This document shows positions 34,866 through 44,703 of a stretch of 64,000 nt of DNA, piece after piece (position 1 is the stretch's first letter; every line of letters starts with the position of its first letter). The DNA lies in NCBI GenBank assembly GCA_934433135.1, contig CAKRZO010000011.1:1-64000 (forward strand). The letters are read 5' to 3'. The notes under the pieces are model-generated. The model was not told the origin of the DNA and made no database searches. It was given only the letters and a program-made list of their open reading frames with translations. The position numbers were made by a program, and so were the translations under genes. This DNA comes from an uncultured Acetatifactor sp. (GTDB lineage: Bacteria; Bacillota; Clostridia; Lachnospirales; Lachnospiraceae).

Positions 34866-36485
34866 ATGAAGTTGAAAAAAACAGTTTCCAGAGCAATATC
34901 CTGCGTGGCAGCAGTGACACTGGCAATTTCCTTGTTGGCGGGATGCGGAAATAAGGAAAATAATTCCAGGGAATCTACATCCGTTTCCGAAAAGACCTCT
35001 GAAATAAAACAGCCGGAAGAATCCGTTCCGGAATCTACACAGGAAAAGGAAGAGATTGTATTTCCTTTAAAAGATACCATGGAATTTTCGGCAATGACCA
35101 TTATGAGCGGTACGTATAATGTAGCGGATAACCTGGCATGGAATACCTTGTTGGACAGAGCCAATATCAAAGTGGATCTGACAGAGTTTCCTGCAAGTGA
35201 AATGAAGGAAAAAGGCGGTTTGGTTATGGCCGGCGGAGATTATCCGGATTTCCTGTTTAAATGCTCCTATTTTGATCTGGATGGATACGGACAGGATGGT
35301 TTGCTGATTCCGCTGGAAGATCTGATCCGGGAATATGCACCGAATCTGTGCAGCCTTTTGGATGAGAGAGATGCCTGGGGAGAGATAACGGCTCCGGACG
35401 GACATGTTTACGCGCTGCCGTTAATTCAGGATCCCAGAGTATACGGAACCGGCAACTATGTCTGGTGGCTGAATCAGAAGTGGATGGATAATCTGGGATT
35501 AAAGGAACCCACCAATGCAGAAGAGCTTTATGAAGTATTGAAGGCTTTTAAAGAGCAGGATGCTAACGGAAACGGGGATCCGAATGATGAAATTCCCTGG
35601 ACATTTTACGCGGGAGGAGCTTTGTACCAGTTTTTGCTGTGGGTGGATGATGCCAGCATGTACGGAAACTATTTTGCAGTCAAGGATGGCGAGATTGTAT
35701 TTTATCCTCTGACAGATGGATTCAAAGACCAATATCTGTCTTATCTTACGAAGATGTACCAGGAGGGAATCCTGGATCCCACCGGATATACACAGACAAT
35801 GGATCAGCTGAAGGCAGTTGCACAATCCGGAGAGGTTTACGGCATGTTCCCTAATTCCGGTACCTCTTTGGTAAAAGACGAGAACCGGCTGGATTACATT
35901 GCTTTAAAGCCTTTTAACCGGGAGGTTTTCCCTCTGAACAAAGGTCTGAACAAAGGAGGAATGGCAATTACCGATAAGTGTGAAAATCCGGAAGTACTGA
36001 TTGCATGGGCAGATTACATGTATACGGAAGAAGGCGGAAGAATCGTACGAATGGGAGTGGAAGGTGAAAGCTATACCATTGATGAGAACGGCAATTGGTC
36101 ATGGCTTGAAGACAAATGGGATAATGTAACGTTCCAGTGTACGCTGCTTGGTTCTGCGCAGGTTCCCTTTAAAATGCCGGAGCTTTGGAAGCACGCCGCT
36201 TCCCAAGGAACAAAGTATGACAATGAGCAGTTAAATGGTGAAAATGGTCTGTACACAAAAGGTCTGAGTATGCCTACTTTACAGTTTACAGAGGAAGAGA
36301 ATCAGACAATCAGTGCGCTGATGACAGATATCAAAAATTATGTGGACGTTTACAGTGCGCAGGTAATTACCGGTGAAAAGAAACTGGAAGATTCTTATGG
36401 GGAATTCCAGGAAACCTTAAAGAAGATGCAGGTGGAGGAAATTACCAAAATTTATCAGGATGCTTATGAAAGAGTAATTAAGTAA
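34866..36485 (+). CDS. Extracellular sugar-binding lipoprotein
   Basis: The 539-residue binding protein has a lipoprotein signal with lipobox LLAGC (Cys near residue 26), a Ser/Glu-rich linker and a family 1-type body (VMAGGDYPDFLFKCSYFDLD, YALPLIQDPRVYGTGNYVWW, WMDNLGLKEPTNAEELYEVL). I use ATG 34866, with GGGAGG nine bases upstream. Aromatic residues are plentiful in the likely sugar pocket. It feeds the permeases at 36590 and 37510. The substrate is probably the glycan cut by the GH39, GH36 and GH95 enzymes downstream. Confidence 0.9.
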   Translation: MKLKKTVSRAISCVAAVTLAISLLAGCGNKENNSRESTSVSEKTSEIKQPEESVPESTQEKEEIVFPLKDTMEFSAMTIMSGTYNVADNLAWNTLLDRANIKVDLTEFPASEMKEKGGLVMAGGDYPDFLFKCSYFDLDGYGQDGLLIPLEDLIREYAPNLCSLLDERDAWGEITAPDGHVYALPLIQDPRVYGTGNYVWWLNQKWMDNLGLKEPTNAEELYEVLKAFKEQDANGNGDPNDEIPWTFYAGGALYQFLLWVDDASMYGNYFAVKDGEIVFYPLTDGFKDQYLSYLTKMYQEGILDPTGYTQTMDQLKAVAQSGEVYGMFPNSGTSLVKDENRLDYIALKPFNREVFPLNKGLNKGGMAITDKCENPEVLIAWADYMYTEEGGRIVRMGVEGESYTIDENGNWSWLEDKWDNVTFQCTLLGSAQVPFKMPELWKHAASQGTKYDNEQLNGENGLYTKGLSMPTLQFTEEENQTISALMTDIKNYVDVYSAQVITGEKKLEDSYGEFQETLKKMQVEEITKIYQDAYERVIK

Positions 36486-36507
36486 TTGCATTTTCTGATC
36501 GGGGATG

Positions 36508-36557
36508 GAGAGGCTGAAAGAGCTGAAAACACACGGGCATTTTCGGTCTCTCTTTTT
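36508..36557 (+). terminator. Attenuator-like hairpin between lipoprotein and permease
   Basis: GAGAGGCTGAAA (36508-36519) pairs, with two mismatches, with TTTCGGTCTCTC (36541-36552), followed by TTTTT. A leaky terminator here would give more binding protein than permease, a common arrangement. Confidence 0.6.
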
Positions 36558-36589
36558 CAAACTCATTTTACGGAAAGGCATGGTACTTT

Positions 36590-37498
36590 ATGTGGAAGCG
36601 TTTTAAAAAGGATCTGAAATATAACTGGATTCTTTATCTGATGATTCTGCCGGTGGTGGTATACTTTATTGTGTTCTGTTATGTTCCTATGTACGGTGTC
36701 ACACTGGCATTTAAAGATTATAAGGTAAAACTTGGGATTTTGGGAAGTCCTTGGGTTGGATGGAAGCATTTCCGGCGTTTTTTCAACTCTTACAATTTCA
36801 AGCTTTTGCTGACCAATACTCTGGGAATCAGTCTGTATAGTCTGGCGGTAGGATTTCCCATTCCTGTTGTATTTGCATTGCTGTTGAATTATCTGAAAAG
36901 CAAACCGTTAAAAAAGACGGTACAGATGCTATCCTATGCACCACATTTTATATCAACGGTTGTTATATGCAGTATGATTTCCTTATTCTGCACACCGGAT
37001 TCAGGACTTTTTAACATTCTTAGGAAGATGGTGGGGCTTGAATCCGTAGACTTTCTGGCAAAGCCGGAGTGGTTTAAGTCCCTTTATGTGTGGTCCGGGG
37101 TCTGGCAGGGGATGGGGTGGAGCGCCATAATTTATCTCTCCGCACTGGCCGGTGTGGATTATGAACTGCATGAAGCAGCTATTGTGGATGGAGCGTCCAA
37201 GATTCAGAGAATGAGACACATAGATCTCCCTTCCATCACACCTACAATTGTTATGCTCCTTATTCTGCGGATGGGATCCATTATGAGCGTAGGATTTGAG
37301 AAAGTTTTTCTTTTACAGAACAGCCTGAATTATTATTCTTCGGCGATTATTTCTACCTATGTATACGAGGTCGGTCTGATTGACGGAGATTACGGATTTT
37401 CTACGGCAGTTGGTTTATTTAATAACCTGATTAATATTATTTTGCTGGCAGGATCCAATCTGTTCAGTAAAAAAGTACTAAAAGAAAGCCTGTGGTAA
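36590..37498 (+). CDS. Sugar ABC transporter permease, LplB type
   Basis: The 302-residue permease has six helices, starting with YNWILYLMILPVVVYFIVFC and the phrase VPMYGVTLAFKDYKVKLGIL. The ATPase-docking EAA loop is ELHEAAIVDGASKIQRMRHI near residue 195, and a YSTAVGLF-like tail (GFSTAVGLFNN) is also typical. It pairs with the next gene. GGAAAGG precedes its ATG. No ATPase gene lies in the operon. Confidence 0.92.
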   Translation: MWKRFKKDLKYNWILYLMILPVVVYFIVFCYVPMYGVTLAFKDYKVKLGILGSPWVGWKHFRRFFNSYNFKLLLTNTLGISLYSLAVGFPIPVVFALLLNYLKSKPLKKTVQMLSYAPHFISTVVICSMISLFCTPDSGLFNILRKMVGLESVDFLAKPEWFKSLYVWSGVWQGMGWSAIIYLSALAGVDYELHEAAIVDGASKIQRMRHIDLPSITPTIVMLLILRMGSIMSVGFEKVFLLQNSLNYYSSAIISTYVYEVGLIDGDYGFSTAVGLFNNLINIILLAGSNLFSKKVLKESLW

Positions 37499-37509
37499 GG
37501 AGGGACGAG

Positions 37510-38415
37510 ATGAAATTAAAAGAAATTGTAAAAAACAGACGTTCCTGTTCGGATAAAATTTTTGATATTCTGAATGTTTTAATTATGTTGATCCTGATTC
37601 TGGTGTTTTCCTGGCCGTTACTGTTCGTAGTAAGCGCTTCCTTCAGTGACCCTAATGCGGTGAATGCCGGACGGGTGCTGTTGTTTCCCAAAGGCATTAC
37701 CACGGTAGGATATGAACTGATTTTAGCATATAAGCAGCTTTGGATCGGGTATGGCAACACCATTTTTTATACCGTTGTGGGGACTTGCATTAATATGGTA
37801 ATGAGCATTTGTCTGGCCTATCCTTTGTCGGATAAAAGCTTTATGCCTCGAAAAATTCTGCTGGCATTCTTTATGTTTACCATGTACTTCAGCGGGGGCC
37901 TGATTCCGGGATATCTGTTGTTCAAAAGACTGGGAATTCTTAATACCAGGCTGGCAATGATCGTGCCGGGCATGGTGTCGGTATACAATTCCCTGATTAT
38001 CCGGTCTTATTTTATGAACAGCATTCCGAAAGAGTTAAAGGAAGCGGCCTGCCTGGACGGCGCCAATTCGGCGCAGTATCTGGTGAAAGTCGTTCTTCCG
38101 CTGTCCAAGGCGGTCTTTGCCGTGGTAGGGCTGTATTATATGGTAAGTCATTGGAATAACTTTACCAATGCACTATATTATGTTTATGATACGTCACTAT
38201 ATCCTTTACAAAATGTCCTGCGGGATTTGTTGATGAGCAGTCGTCTGACGGCAGATTTGCTGGAGGATCCGGAAGCTTATGAGATCGCCTACAAACAAAC
38301 TCTGCTGATGAAATATTGTGTGATCCTGGTAGCTACCGTCCCCATGTTGTGCGTATATCCTTTTATACAAAAATATTTTGTAAAGGGAGTTATGGTTGGA
38401 AGTGTAAAGGGGTAG
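37510..38415 (+). CDS. Carbohydrate ABC transporter permease, YtcP type
   Basis: The 301-residue partner permease shows the MYFSGGLIPGYLLFKRLGIL signature near residue 125, an EAA loop KELKEAACLDGANSAQYLVK near 180, and the tail FVKGVMVGSVKG. I start it at ATG 37510, preceded by AAGGAGGGA. An in-frame GTG at 37492 overlaps the upstream stop but has no good site. It follows the first permease by 11 bases. Confidence 0.92.
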   Translation: MKLKEIVKNRRSCSDKIFDILNVLIMLILILVFSWPLLFVVSASFSDPNAVNAGRVLLFPKGITTVGYELILAYKQLWIGYGNTIFYTVVGTCINMVMSICLAYPLSDKSFMPRKILLAFFMFTMYFSGGLIPGYLLFKRLGILNTRLAMIVPGMVSVYNSLIIRSYFMNSIPKELKEAACLDGANSAQYLVKVVLPLSKAVFAVVGLYYMVSHWNNFTNALYYVYDTSLYPLQNVLRDLLMSSRLTADLLEDPEAYEIAYKQTLLMKYCVILVATVPMLCVYPFIQKYFVKGVMVGSVKG

Positions 38416-38418
38416 CTT

Positions 38419-39921
38419 ATGATAAAAATTACAGATCAGATATTAAAAAAACAGGAAAATTTCTGGAATCAGTGTCTTTTTCACCCTACAGATGCCATAG
38501 AAGATTCCTGGGGGAAGCGGATTCTGGACAGAATGGCGCAGGATAAAGCGGTTCAGACCGTCAGAATCTATACCATGCTGGAAGATATTGTCTATACGGA
38601 TGAAAACGGAAAGCTGCAATACGATTTCCGTCTCAGTGATCTGAGGCTGGACTATCTTTTGGAAAAAGGATACGAAATTCTTTTAGCTTATGCAGGTATG
38701 CCGGACTGCATTGCCGCATCCGTAACCGGAAAAACCAGTGTCTCAAAGAATAAGACCCGTTACAAGGGGAAACTCTTCAATACCTCCGCTCCAAAGGATT
38801 ACTCCTTATGGGAAGAAGTCTGTTATGAATATACCAGACATAACGTGGAGCGTTACGGTTTGGATACAGCGGCAAAATGGTATTGCCAGTGCTTCAATGA
38901 ACCGGATATCCCTGCATTTTTCTTATCAGAGCTCCCTGCATCGTCTGTTAAGGAGCGGCTTTTGGAATATTGCAGATTATATGAAGCCTTTCAAAGAGGA
39001 ATCCGCAGAGTATCGGAAAAGATTCCGGTGGGAGGCCCGGCATTGGCGGGAAATTTGGAATTCTTAGGCGGCTGGCTTGATGATGTAAGGAAAAAAAATC
39101 TTAAGCTTGACTTTATATCGCTGCATAATTACGGAACGGATCCGATTTCTTTAAATCACAAGACGGAGCAGATCTGCGTGGAAAACAATATCCGTAAGCA
39201 TCGAAACTATCTTAAGATCATTGCGAATCATGGCTTTCAAAATACTCCGATTGTAATAGATGAATGGGGCGCTGCCACAAACGGTTTTTATAACAGGGAG
39301 GATTGTCCGGATCTGATGTTCCGGGAAACAGAGGTATTTTCCGCTTATTTTGTAAAATTAATTTATGAGTTGGTTTATTCAGAATTTAAAATAGCAAAAT
39401 TAATGATCTGTCTTTCCGGGCAGCATGAAATGACAGAGGATTTTTCGGGATTCCGTAATTTCTTTACACTGCATTTTATTGCGAAACCGATTTACAATGC
39501 CTATATTCTGGCATCCGGGCTGGAAGAGAACTTTTTGAAGACAGAAACAGTCAGAGAAGACCTTTTTGTCCTTCCTACAAAAAGCAAGCGGGGTGACTAT
39601 GCAATTTTGCTGACATATGCCTCGCAGAATTTTAAAGAGGATCTTCCAAAGATAACGGAAACATTGGAATTTCAGGAAAATATAGAGGGCAGGGAAGTAA
39701 CAATCTGGTGCATCGACCGTCACACCACCAATCCTTATCGGTTATATGAACAATGGGAAGGCAAAAGCATGACAGAAGAACAAGCCGCTGTTTTGCGAAA
39801 AGAAGGTACACTGCATCCCGTAAAACAATTTGTGTTTTCCCGTTTAGAAGAGCATTCGGGCAAAATCAGATTATCCCTTACACCCAATGCCGTATATCTG
39901 ATTTGCGTAAAAGGACATTAA
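38419..39921 (+). CDS. GH39-like glycoside hydrolase
   Basis: The 500-residue cytoplasmic enzyme has a (beta/alpha)8-type catalytic half with QCFNEPDIPAFF (acid/base Glu, about residue 160) and IVIDEWGAATNGF (nucleophile Glu, about 280). These are the two motifs of clan GH-A family 39, which includes beta-xylosidases and alpha-L-iduronidases. A beta-rich C-terminal domain follows. It starts three bases after the permease stop. The sequence is distant from well-known xylosidases, so the family call is firmer than the substrate. Confidence 0.75.
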   Translation: MIKITDQILKKQENFWNQCLFHPTDAIEDSWGKRILDRMAQDKAVQTVRIYTMLEDIVYTDENGKLQYDFRLSDLRLDYLLEKGYEILLAYAGMPDCIAASVTGKTSVSKNKTRYKGKLFNTSAPKDYSLWEEVCYEYTRHNVERYGLDTAAKWYCQCFNEPDIPAFFLSELPASSVKERLLEYCRLYEAFQRGIRRVSEKIPVGGPALAGNLEFLGGWLDDVRKKNLKLDFISLHNYGTDPISLNHKTEQICVENNIRKHRNYLKIIANHGFQNTPIVIDEWGAATNGFYNREDCPDLMFRETEVFSAYFVKLIYELVYSEFKIAKLMICLSGQHEMTEDFSGFRNFFTLHFIAKPIYNAYILASGLEENFLKTETVREDLFVLPTKSKRGDYAILLTYASQNFKEDLPKITETLEFQENIEGREVTIWCIDRHTTNPYRLYEQWEGKSMTEEQAAVLRKEGTLHPVKQFVFSRLEEHSGKIRLSLTPNAVYLICVKGH

Positions 39922-40039
39922 CGCATTTTTATATGGCTATTTGTGCCGCAGGAGTCAAAAAGCAGCCATTGATCAGCGGTTTCTCTGATGCTGAAGCATC
40001 TGCAGAATGGATAAGGAAAAAGTAAAGAAAGGGCAAAAA

Positions 40040-42307
40040 ATGGAATTAATATGGCAGAATAAAAAATTTAACTGGGGAAATATCCTGGCGGAGTGGGTTC
40101 CTTGTATTGAAACGGACGGCAGAACCGAAATGCCGATAAGAGTCTTTCAACAGGAAAAAAATTGTTTCAAAATAAATTTTGAGAAGCTTGAGTGGAACTG
40201 GGAGACCGAAAACAGAGGAGAAAGGCTTCTCATTCGTTCGGAAATCAGGAATATTTCTGACGAAACGGTAAAGCTTGGCAAATTCACAATATTAAACGCA
40301 GATGTGCCCGTATTGACAGATGCAAAAGACATACGGGCTCTGGCCGTACCGGACAGAGGACAGGATGCCAGAAAAGTTCTGTCGGTTACATCTTCGGGGG
40401 CGCCGCAGGAGAGCCAGATTAAGTTCCAGTTCTATTCGGCAGCAAAGGCAGCTGCCCTGCAGGTCGGTTTTGTTACATTCCAAAGACTTTATACGAAGGT
40501 GAGCCGTAGAGTGGAGGACGGAAAAATCCGACAGATTGTAGCGTACGCAGATTTTGAAGGCTGGATTCTGGAGGCAGGAGAAAAGACACCGTTTGAGGAA
40601 TTTGCAGTATCGTACGGAGACTCTCCTTTTACGCAGCTGGAAGAGTGGGCGGATATTGCGGCAGAGCGGATCCGACCGGTTTTTCAGAAAAACCCGGTTT
40701 TCGGCATCGGCAGCGGCGCCTGGAGTTATACGGACGTAGAGAATGAGAACAGAGAACAGAAGCTGCTGCATAATCTGGATGCGATCAACGAGAAGCTGGC
40801 AGGATACGGCTTTGAATATGCGAGGGTCAGCAATTCCAATATACCGGATGGTAATCCAGGAGATTGGTTCGGTTGGAACGATCATAATTTTCCCCATGGT
40901 CCGGAATATCTGGTATCAGAAGTTGCCAAACGTGGTTTTAAGCTGGGACTGTGGAACGGTCCTTTCATGATCAGCAGTAAACTGACGAAGCTTGTGGAAG
41001 AGATGTGGGATGCTTTATACAAAACACCGGACGGAAAACCCATGGTATTCATGGAAGGCTGGAAACATGGCGATGCAGCCAAATACCCGGTAAAGGAAAG
41101 ACCGGACATTTACGGACTGGATCCCTCCCATCCGAAATCTTTGGATTTTATCCGCAGGGTATTTTCTTACTGGCACGAAATGGGTATTCGTTGCTATATG
41201 ATTGATTTTGTGCGGATCGGAGCAGGGAAACTGGATGCAGCGCCGACTTTTTCCCATGCGGATCCTAAGCTTGTCAAAAGTGCGGAAAGTTTCTGTGGAT
41301 TTATGAAAGCCATTCGGGAAGCAGCAACGGAAGATACATACCTTCTTATTTCCAGTGGACCGACGTTCCCATGCAGCGGTTATACGGATGCTATGCGTAC
41401 GGGAAATGATTTCGGAGAGGGAAGGGATATTAATCCGGAAGCCTTTTTCTATCCGGCAAGTTTTATCATTAATTCGCTGGATTTCTGGACGGGACCGGAA
41501 AGAGCATTATACAATATGGCTTCCTATTATACGCACCGGAAACTATATCAGAATGACATCGGAAACGTTTTGACACTGGATTCGCCGATTCCGTTGGAAT
41601 ATGCCCGCATCTCGGCAACCATTCACGGAATGAGCGGCTGCGGAAGTATGCTCGGAGATCAGATCAGTCTGATTTCACAGGAGCGTCTCTCCATGATTAA
41701 AAAGACCATCCCGCGCCATACGAAACAGGCTTATCCGGAGGATTTGTTTACCCACAAGGAAGGCAAACCGCCCCGCATTTCAAGGTATGATTTCCCGAAT
41801 TCTTCTGTGCTTGCTGTGTATAATATCACAAAGGAAGAAGAAATCCATACACTTCATTTTAAAGGAAATTTTGCTGTGTGGGAATTCTGGAATGAGACAT
41901 TCTGCGGCAGTGGAAAAGATGTGTTTGAAGTCAGAATTCCGGCGGGAACCGTCAGAGTTTTCCACTTTGTAAAAAGACAGGAACATCCATGCCTGCTTGC
42001 AACCGACATGCACATCCTCATGGGGGAACTGGATACAAAGTCAGGATGGGAGGAAGATACGTTATCTTTGTCCATAAAGAGACCGGCAGCAGAAAGGGGA
42101 AGTCTCTTTGTCTATGTTCCGACAGGATGGTATGTAAAAAATACAAGCAGATATCTTATTGTCAAAGACGGAAAATCCGAAGAAGTCATTGTGCGCGTAC
42201 CATGTACAACAGATGATTCGGGGCAATGGCACGGACAGGTAACATTCGGAAAGATCGAAGATGCAAAGCAGACGGTGGAAGAAACGGAAGAGAGAAAATA
42301 TGAATAA
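40040..42307 (+). CDS. GH36-like alpha-galactosidase (clan GH-D)
   Basis: The 755-residue protein has an N-terminal beta-sandwich (residues 1-220), a central barrel and a C-terminal beta domain. Barrel motifs include FEYARVSNSNIPDG, FKLGLWNGPFM, IRCYMIDFVRIGAG (nucleophile Asp, about 395) and YTDAMRTGNDFGEGRDI (acid/base Asp, about 460). These fit the melibiase group (GH36/GH27 clan). I start it at ATG 40040 behind AAAGGG; the frame opens at 40007. No signal peptide, so it acts on imported oligosaccharide. The activity may be alpha-galactosidase or alpha-N-acetylgalactosaminidase. Confidence 0.75.
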   Translation: MELIWQNKKFNWGNILAEWVPCIETDGRTEMPIRVFQQEKNCFKINFEKLEWNWETENRGERLLIRSEIRNISDETVKLGKFTILNADVPVLTDAKDIRALAVPDRGQDARKVLSVTSSGAPQESQIKFQFYSAAKAAALQVGFVTFQRLYTKVSRRVEDGKIRQIVAYADFEGWILEAGEKTPFEEFAVSYGDSPFTQLEEWADIAAERIRPVFQKNPVFGIGSGAWSYTDVENENREQKLLHNLDAINEKLAGYGFEYARVSNSNIPDGNPGDWFGWNDHNFPHGPEYLVSEVAKRGFKLGLWNGPFMISSKLTKLVEEMWDALYKTPDGKPMVFMEGWKHGDAAKYPVKERPDIYGLDPSHPKSLDFIRRVFSYWHEMGIRCYMIDFVRIGAGKLDAAPTFSHADPKLVKSAESFCGFMKAIREAATEDTYLLISSGPTFPCSGYTDAMRTGNDFGEGRDINPEAFFYPASFIINSLDFWTGPERALYNMASYYTHRKLYQNDIGNVLTLDSPIPLEYARISATIHGMSGCGSMLGDQISLISQERLSMIKKTIPRHTKQAYPEDLFTHKEGKPPRISRYDFPNSSVLAVYNITKEEEIHTLHFKGNFAVWEFWNETFCGSGKDVFEVRIPAGTVRVFHFVKRQEHPCLLATDMHILMGELDTKSGWEEDTLSLSIKRPAAERGSLFVYVPTGWYVKNTSRYLIVKDGKSEEVIVRVPCTTDDSGQWHGQVTFGKIEDAKQTVEETEERKYE

Positions 42308-44555
42308 ATTATGGTATACAAAACCGGCTTCCTGTTTTGAGGAGGCGCTTCCGATCGGAAACGGGAGTCTGGGCGCTATGGTTTACGGAGGCGTTTGTCG
42401 GGACAGACTTTCTTTGAATCACGATACTCTTTGGTCCGGAACTCCGGGACATACCGTTAAGCCGGAAGCTTACGAGGCTTACCGAAAAGCACGGCAGCTG
42501 ATAGAGAGAGGGGATGCAGACAAAGCGGAAGATCTGGTCTGCAGAAATATGAATGCAGACTGGTCCCAAAATTATCTGCCGATGGGAAATTTGTATCTGG
42601 AAAGCCCGATACAGGATGATAAAGTGCAGGATTGTAAGAAATACAGCCGCGTTCTGGATATGCAGAACGCGGTTGTAAAAGTTACCTTTGAAAGGCAGGG
42701 AACAAAATCATTCAGAGAATATTTTGCATCTAATCCGGATGATGTGATTGTGCTCAGATATTATGATGAAATGCCTCAAAAATACACGATTTTTATGGAT
42801 TCACAGCTGAAAAGTACGTTGGAATACGGCAAAGATTTTATAGAATTAAAAGGGGAGTGCCCGTCGAATTTAAGCCCCGGAGACAGAACATGTACCAATC
42901 CATGCACTTATGACGGAAAAGGAATCCGCTTTACCACAATGGTAAAAATCGAAACAGATGGTATTGTTCGTGGATCGGAACAGGGACTAATTGTTGAAAA
43001 CAGTACGGAAATGTACTTGTATCTTACAACTCAGACCAGTTATATCCGCTATGACACTTTACCGAAGGCTCCGACAGCCGCAGCATGTGAAAGCAAAAAC
43101 CATGCAGCGCAAAAGAAAGGATATGAAAGGATTTACCGGGATCACAAAGCAGATTTCTCAGGTTACTATAATCGGGCAATTATAGACCTGGGTTGTCATT
43201 GTGAAATACCGACGGATGAATTCATCCGATCGGGGGAAAACTATGCCGTATTGGCTGAACTGGTTTTTAACTATGCAAAGTACTTATTGATCAGTGCATC
43301 CCGTCCGGGATCACAGGCCATGACACTGCAGGGGATATGGAATGAGGCGTTTCAGCCGCCCTGGTGCTGCAGCTACACCCTGAATATCAATACAGAGATG
43401 AACTATTGGGTCGCTCTGCCTCTTAATCTGCCGGAGATGCAGCAGCCCTATCTGGAACTGGCCCAAAAACTGGCGGACACGGGAAAAGCCGTTGCAAAGG
43501 AAAATTATCACTCCGACGGGTATGTGAGTCATCATGTAACGGATTTATGGGGAATGCCGACGGTGTGCGGCCCCGGTATGGAAAGAAATGCTTCTTGGGG
43601 ATTCTTTAATCTGTCGTCCGTGTGGCTGTTAAATGAGCTGTTTCAAAAGTATAAGTATACCGGGGATATTCGGTATTTGGAGAATGATCTTTATCCGATG
43701 ATGAAAGAGGCTGTGAAGTTTTATAAGAGTCAGCTTGCGGACAGAAACGGCAAAAAAGTAATGCTTCTGTCAACATCACCGGAAAATCGCTATGTGAGTG
43801 AGGGAACGGATCAGGCAATTGCGCCTTATACGGCAATGACACAGGAGCTCTTGATCGTGTTGTTCCAAAATTATGTAACCTGTTGTGAGATTTTACAGGT
43901 TGACTCTGCCCTTAAGAAGGAAATAGAAAAAATCCTGCCGCAGTTGGATACCTTTGATGTTGGAAGAGATGGACGGCTGCTGGAATGGGACAGGGAATAT
44001 GAGGAAAAGGATGTGCATCATCGCCATGTTTCCCACTTGTATGGTATCTATCCGGGTGGTTTATTCACGGAAAGAAAGAACCCCAAAATGTATGATGCAA
44101 GCCGGAAAAGTCTGGAGATGCGCGGTGATGACGGAACCGGATGGAGCATTGCATGGAAAATAAATCTTTGGGCAAGGCTGAAGGACGGAAACCGTTCTTT
44201 TGAGCTGTTCAAAAAACAAAAGTGGTATCCCAATCTTTTGGACGTACATCCGCCGTTTCAGATCGATGGCAATTTCGGTGCAGCAATGGGAATCATACAG
44301 TGGTTTGTGCAGTGTGAGGATAATACCATAAAGATATTGCCTGCACTTCCGGATGAAATTTTGCAGGGAAAACTAAGCGGAATTGCAGCGGAGGGAAATA
44401 TTACGCTCTCGATTGAATGGAAACAGGGAAAATATGTGAAATTATCGGCAATATCACCGGCTTCACAGCAGGTTATGTTTGAAATAAACGGCGTAGTGCA
44501 GAAAATGGAACTGGTATCTAATGAGACAGTATGGTACACGGCAATTTGTTCGTGA
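42300..44555 (+). CDS. GH95 alpha-L-fucosidase
   Basis: The 751-residue enzyme opens with WYTKPASCFEEALPIGNGSL and LNHDTLWSG, standard for GH95. The catalytic set of the family is present: NINTEMNYW (two Asn, about 360), LLSTSPENRYV (acid Glu, about 500) and FQIDGNFGAA (Asp, about 655). It removes alpha-1,2-linked fucose, or galactose in some members. Its ATG overlaps the stop of the GH36 gene by eight bases, so the two are translated together. No signal peptide: a cytoplasmic exo-enzyme. Confidence 0.93.
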   Translation: MNKLWYTKPASCFEEALPIGNGSLGAMVYGGVCRDRLSLNHDTLWSGTPGHTVKPEAYEAYRKARQLIERGDADKAEDLVCRNMNADWSQNYLPMGNLYLESPIQDDKVQDCKKYSRVLDMQNAVVKVTFERQGTKSFREYFASNPDDVIVLRYYDEMPQKYTIFMDSQLKSTLEYGKDFIELKGECPSNLSPGDRTCTNPCTYDGKGIRFTTMVKIETDGIVRGSEQGLIVENSTEMYLYLTTQTSYIRYDTLPKAPTAAACESKNHAAQKKGYERIYRDHKADFSGYYNRAIIDLGCHCEIPTDEFIRSGENYAVLAELVFNYAKYLLISASRPGSQAMTLQGIWNEAFQPPWCCSYTLNINTEMNYWVALPLNLPEMQQPYLELAQKLADTGKAVAKENYHSDGYVSHHVTDLWGMPTVCGPGMERNASWGFFNLSSVWLLNELFQKYKYTGDIRYLENDLYPMMKEAVKFYKSQLADRNGKKVMLLSTSPENRYVSEGTDQAIAPYTAMTQELLIVLFQNYVTCCEILQVDSALKKEIEKILPQLDTFDVGRDGRLLEWDREYEEKDVHHRHVSHLYGIYPGGLFTERKNPKMYDASRKSLEMRGDDGTGWSIAWKINLWARLKDGNRSFELFKKQKWYPNLLDVHPPFQIDGNFGAAMGIIQWFVQCEDNTIKILPALPDEILQGKLSGIAAEGNITLSIEWKQGKYVKLSAISPASQQVMFEINGVVQKMELVSNETVWYTAICS

Positions 44556-44703
44556 GAGAATCCCAATAGTTTTTATAAAGGCATTAAAAATTTAATTTAT
44601 CAAACTCGACCATTCTCTCATTGAGAAAGGGGAATAGAAATAGCTCTTGAAAACAGAGCGGGCGGCTGTTATACTTAAAGGCATCAAGGAAGGTGTAGAA
44701 AGG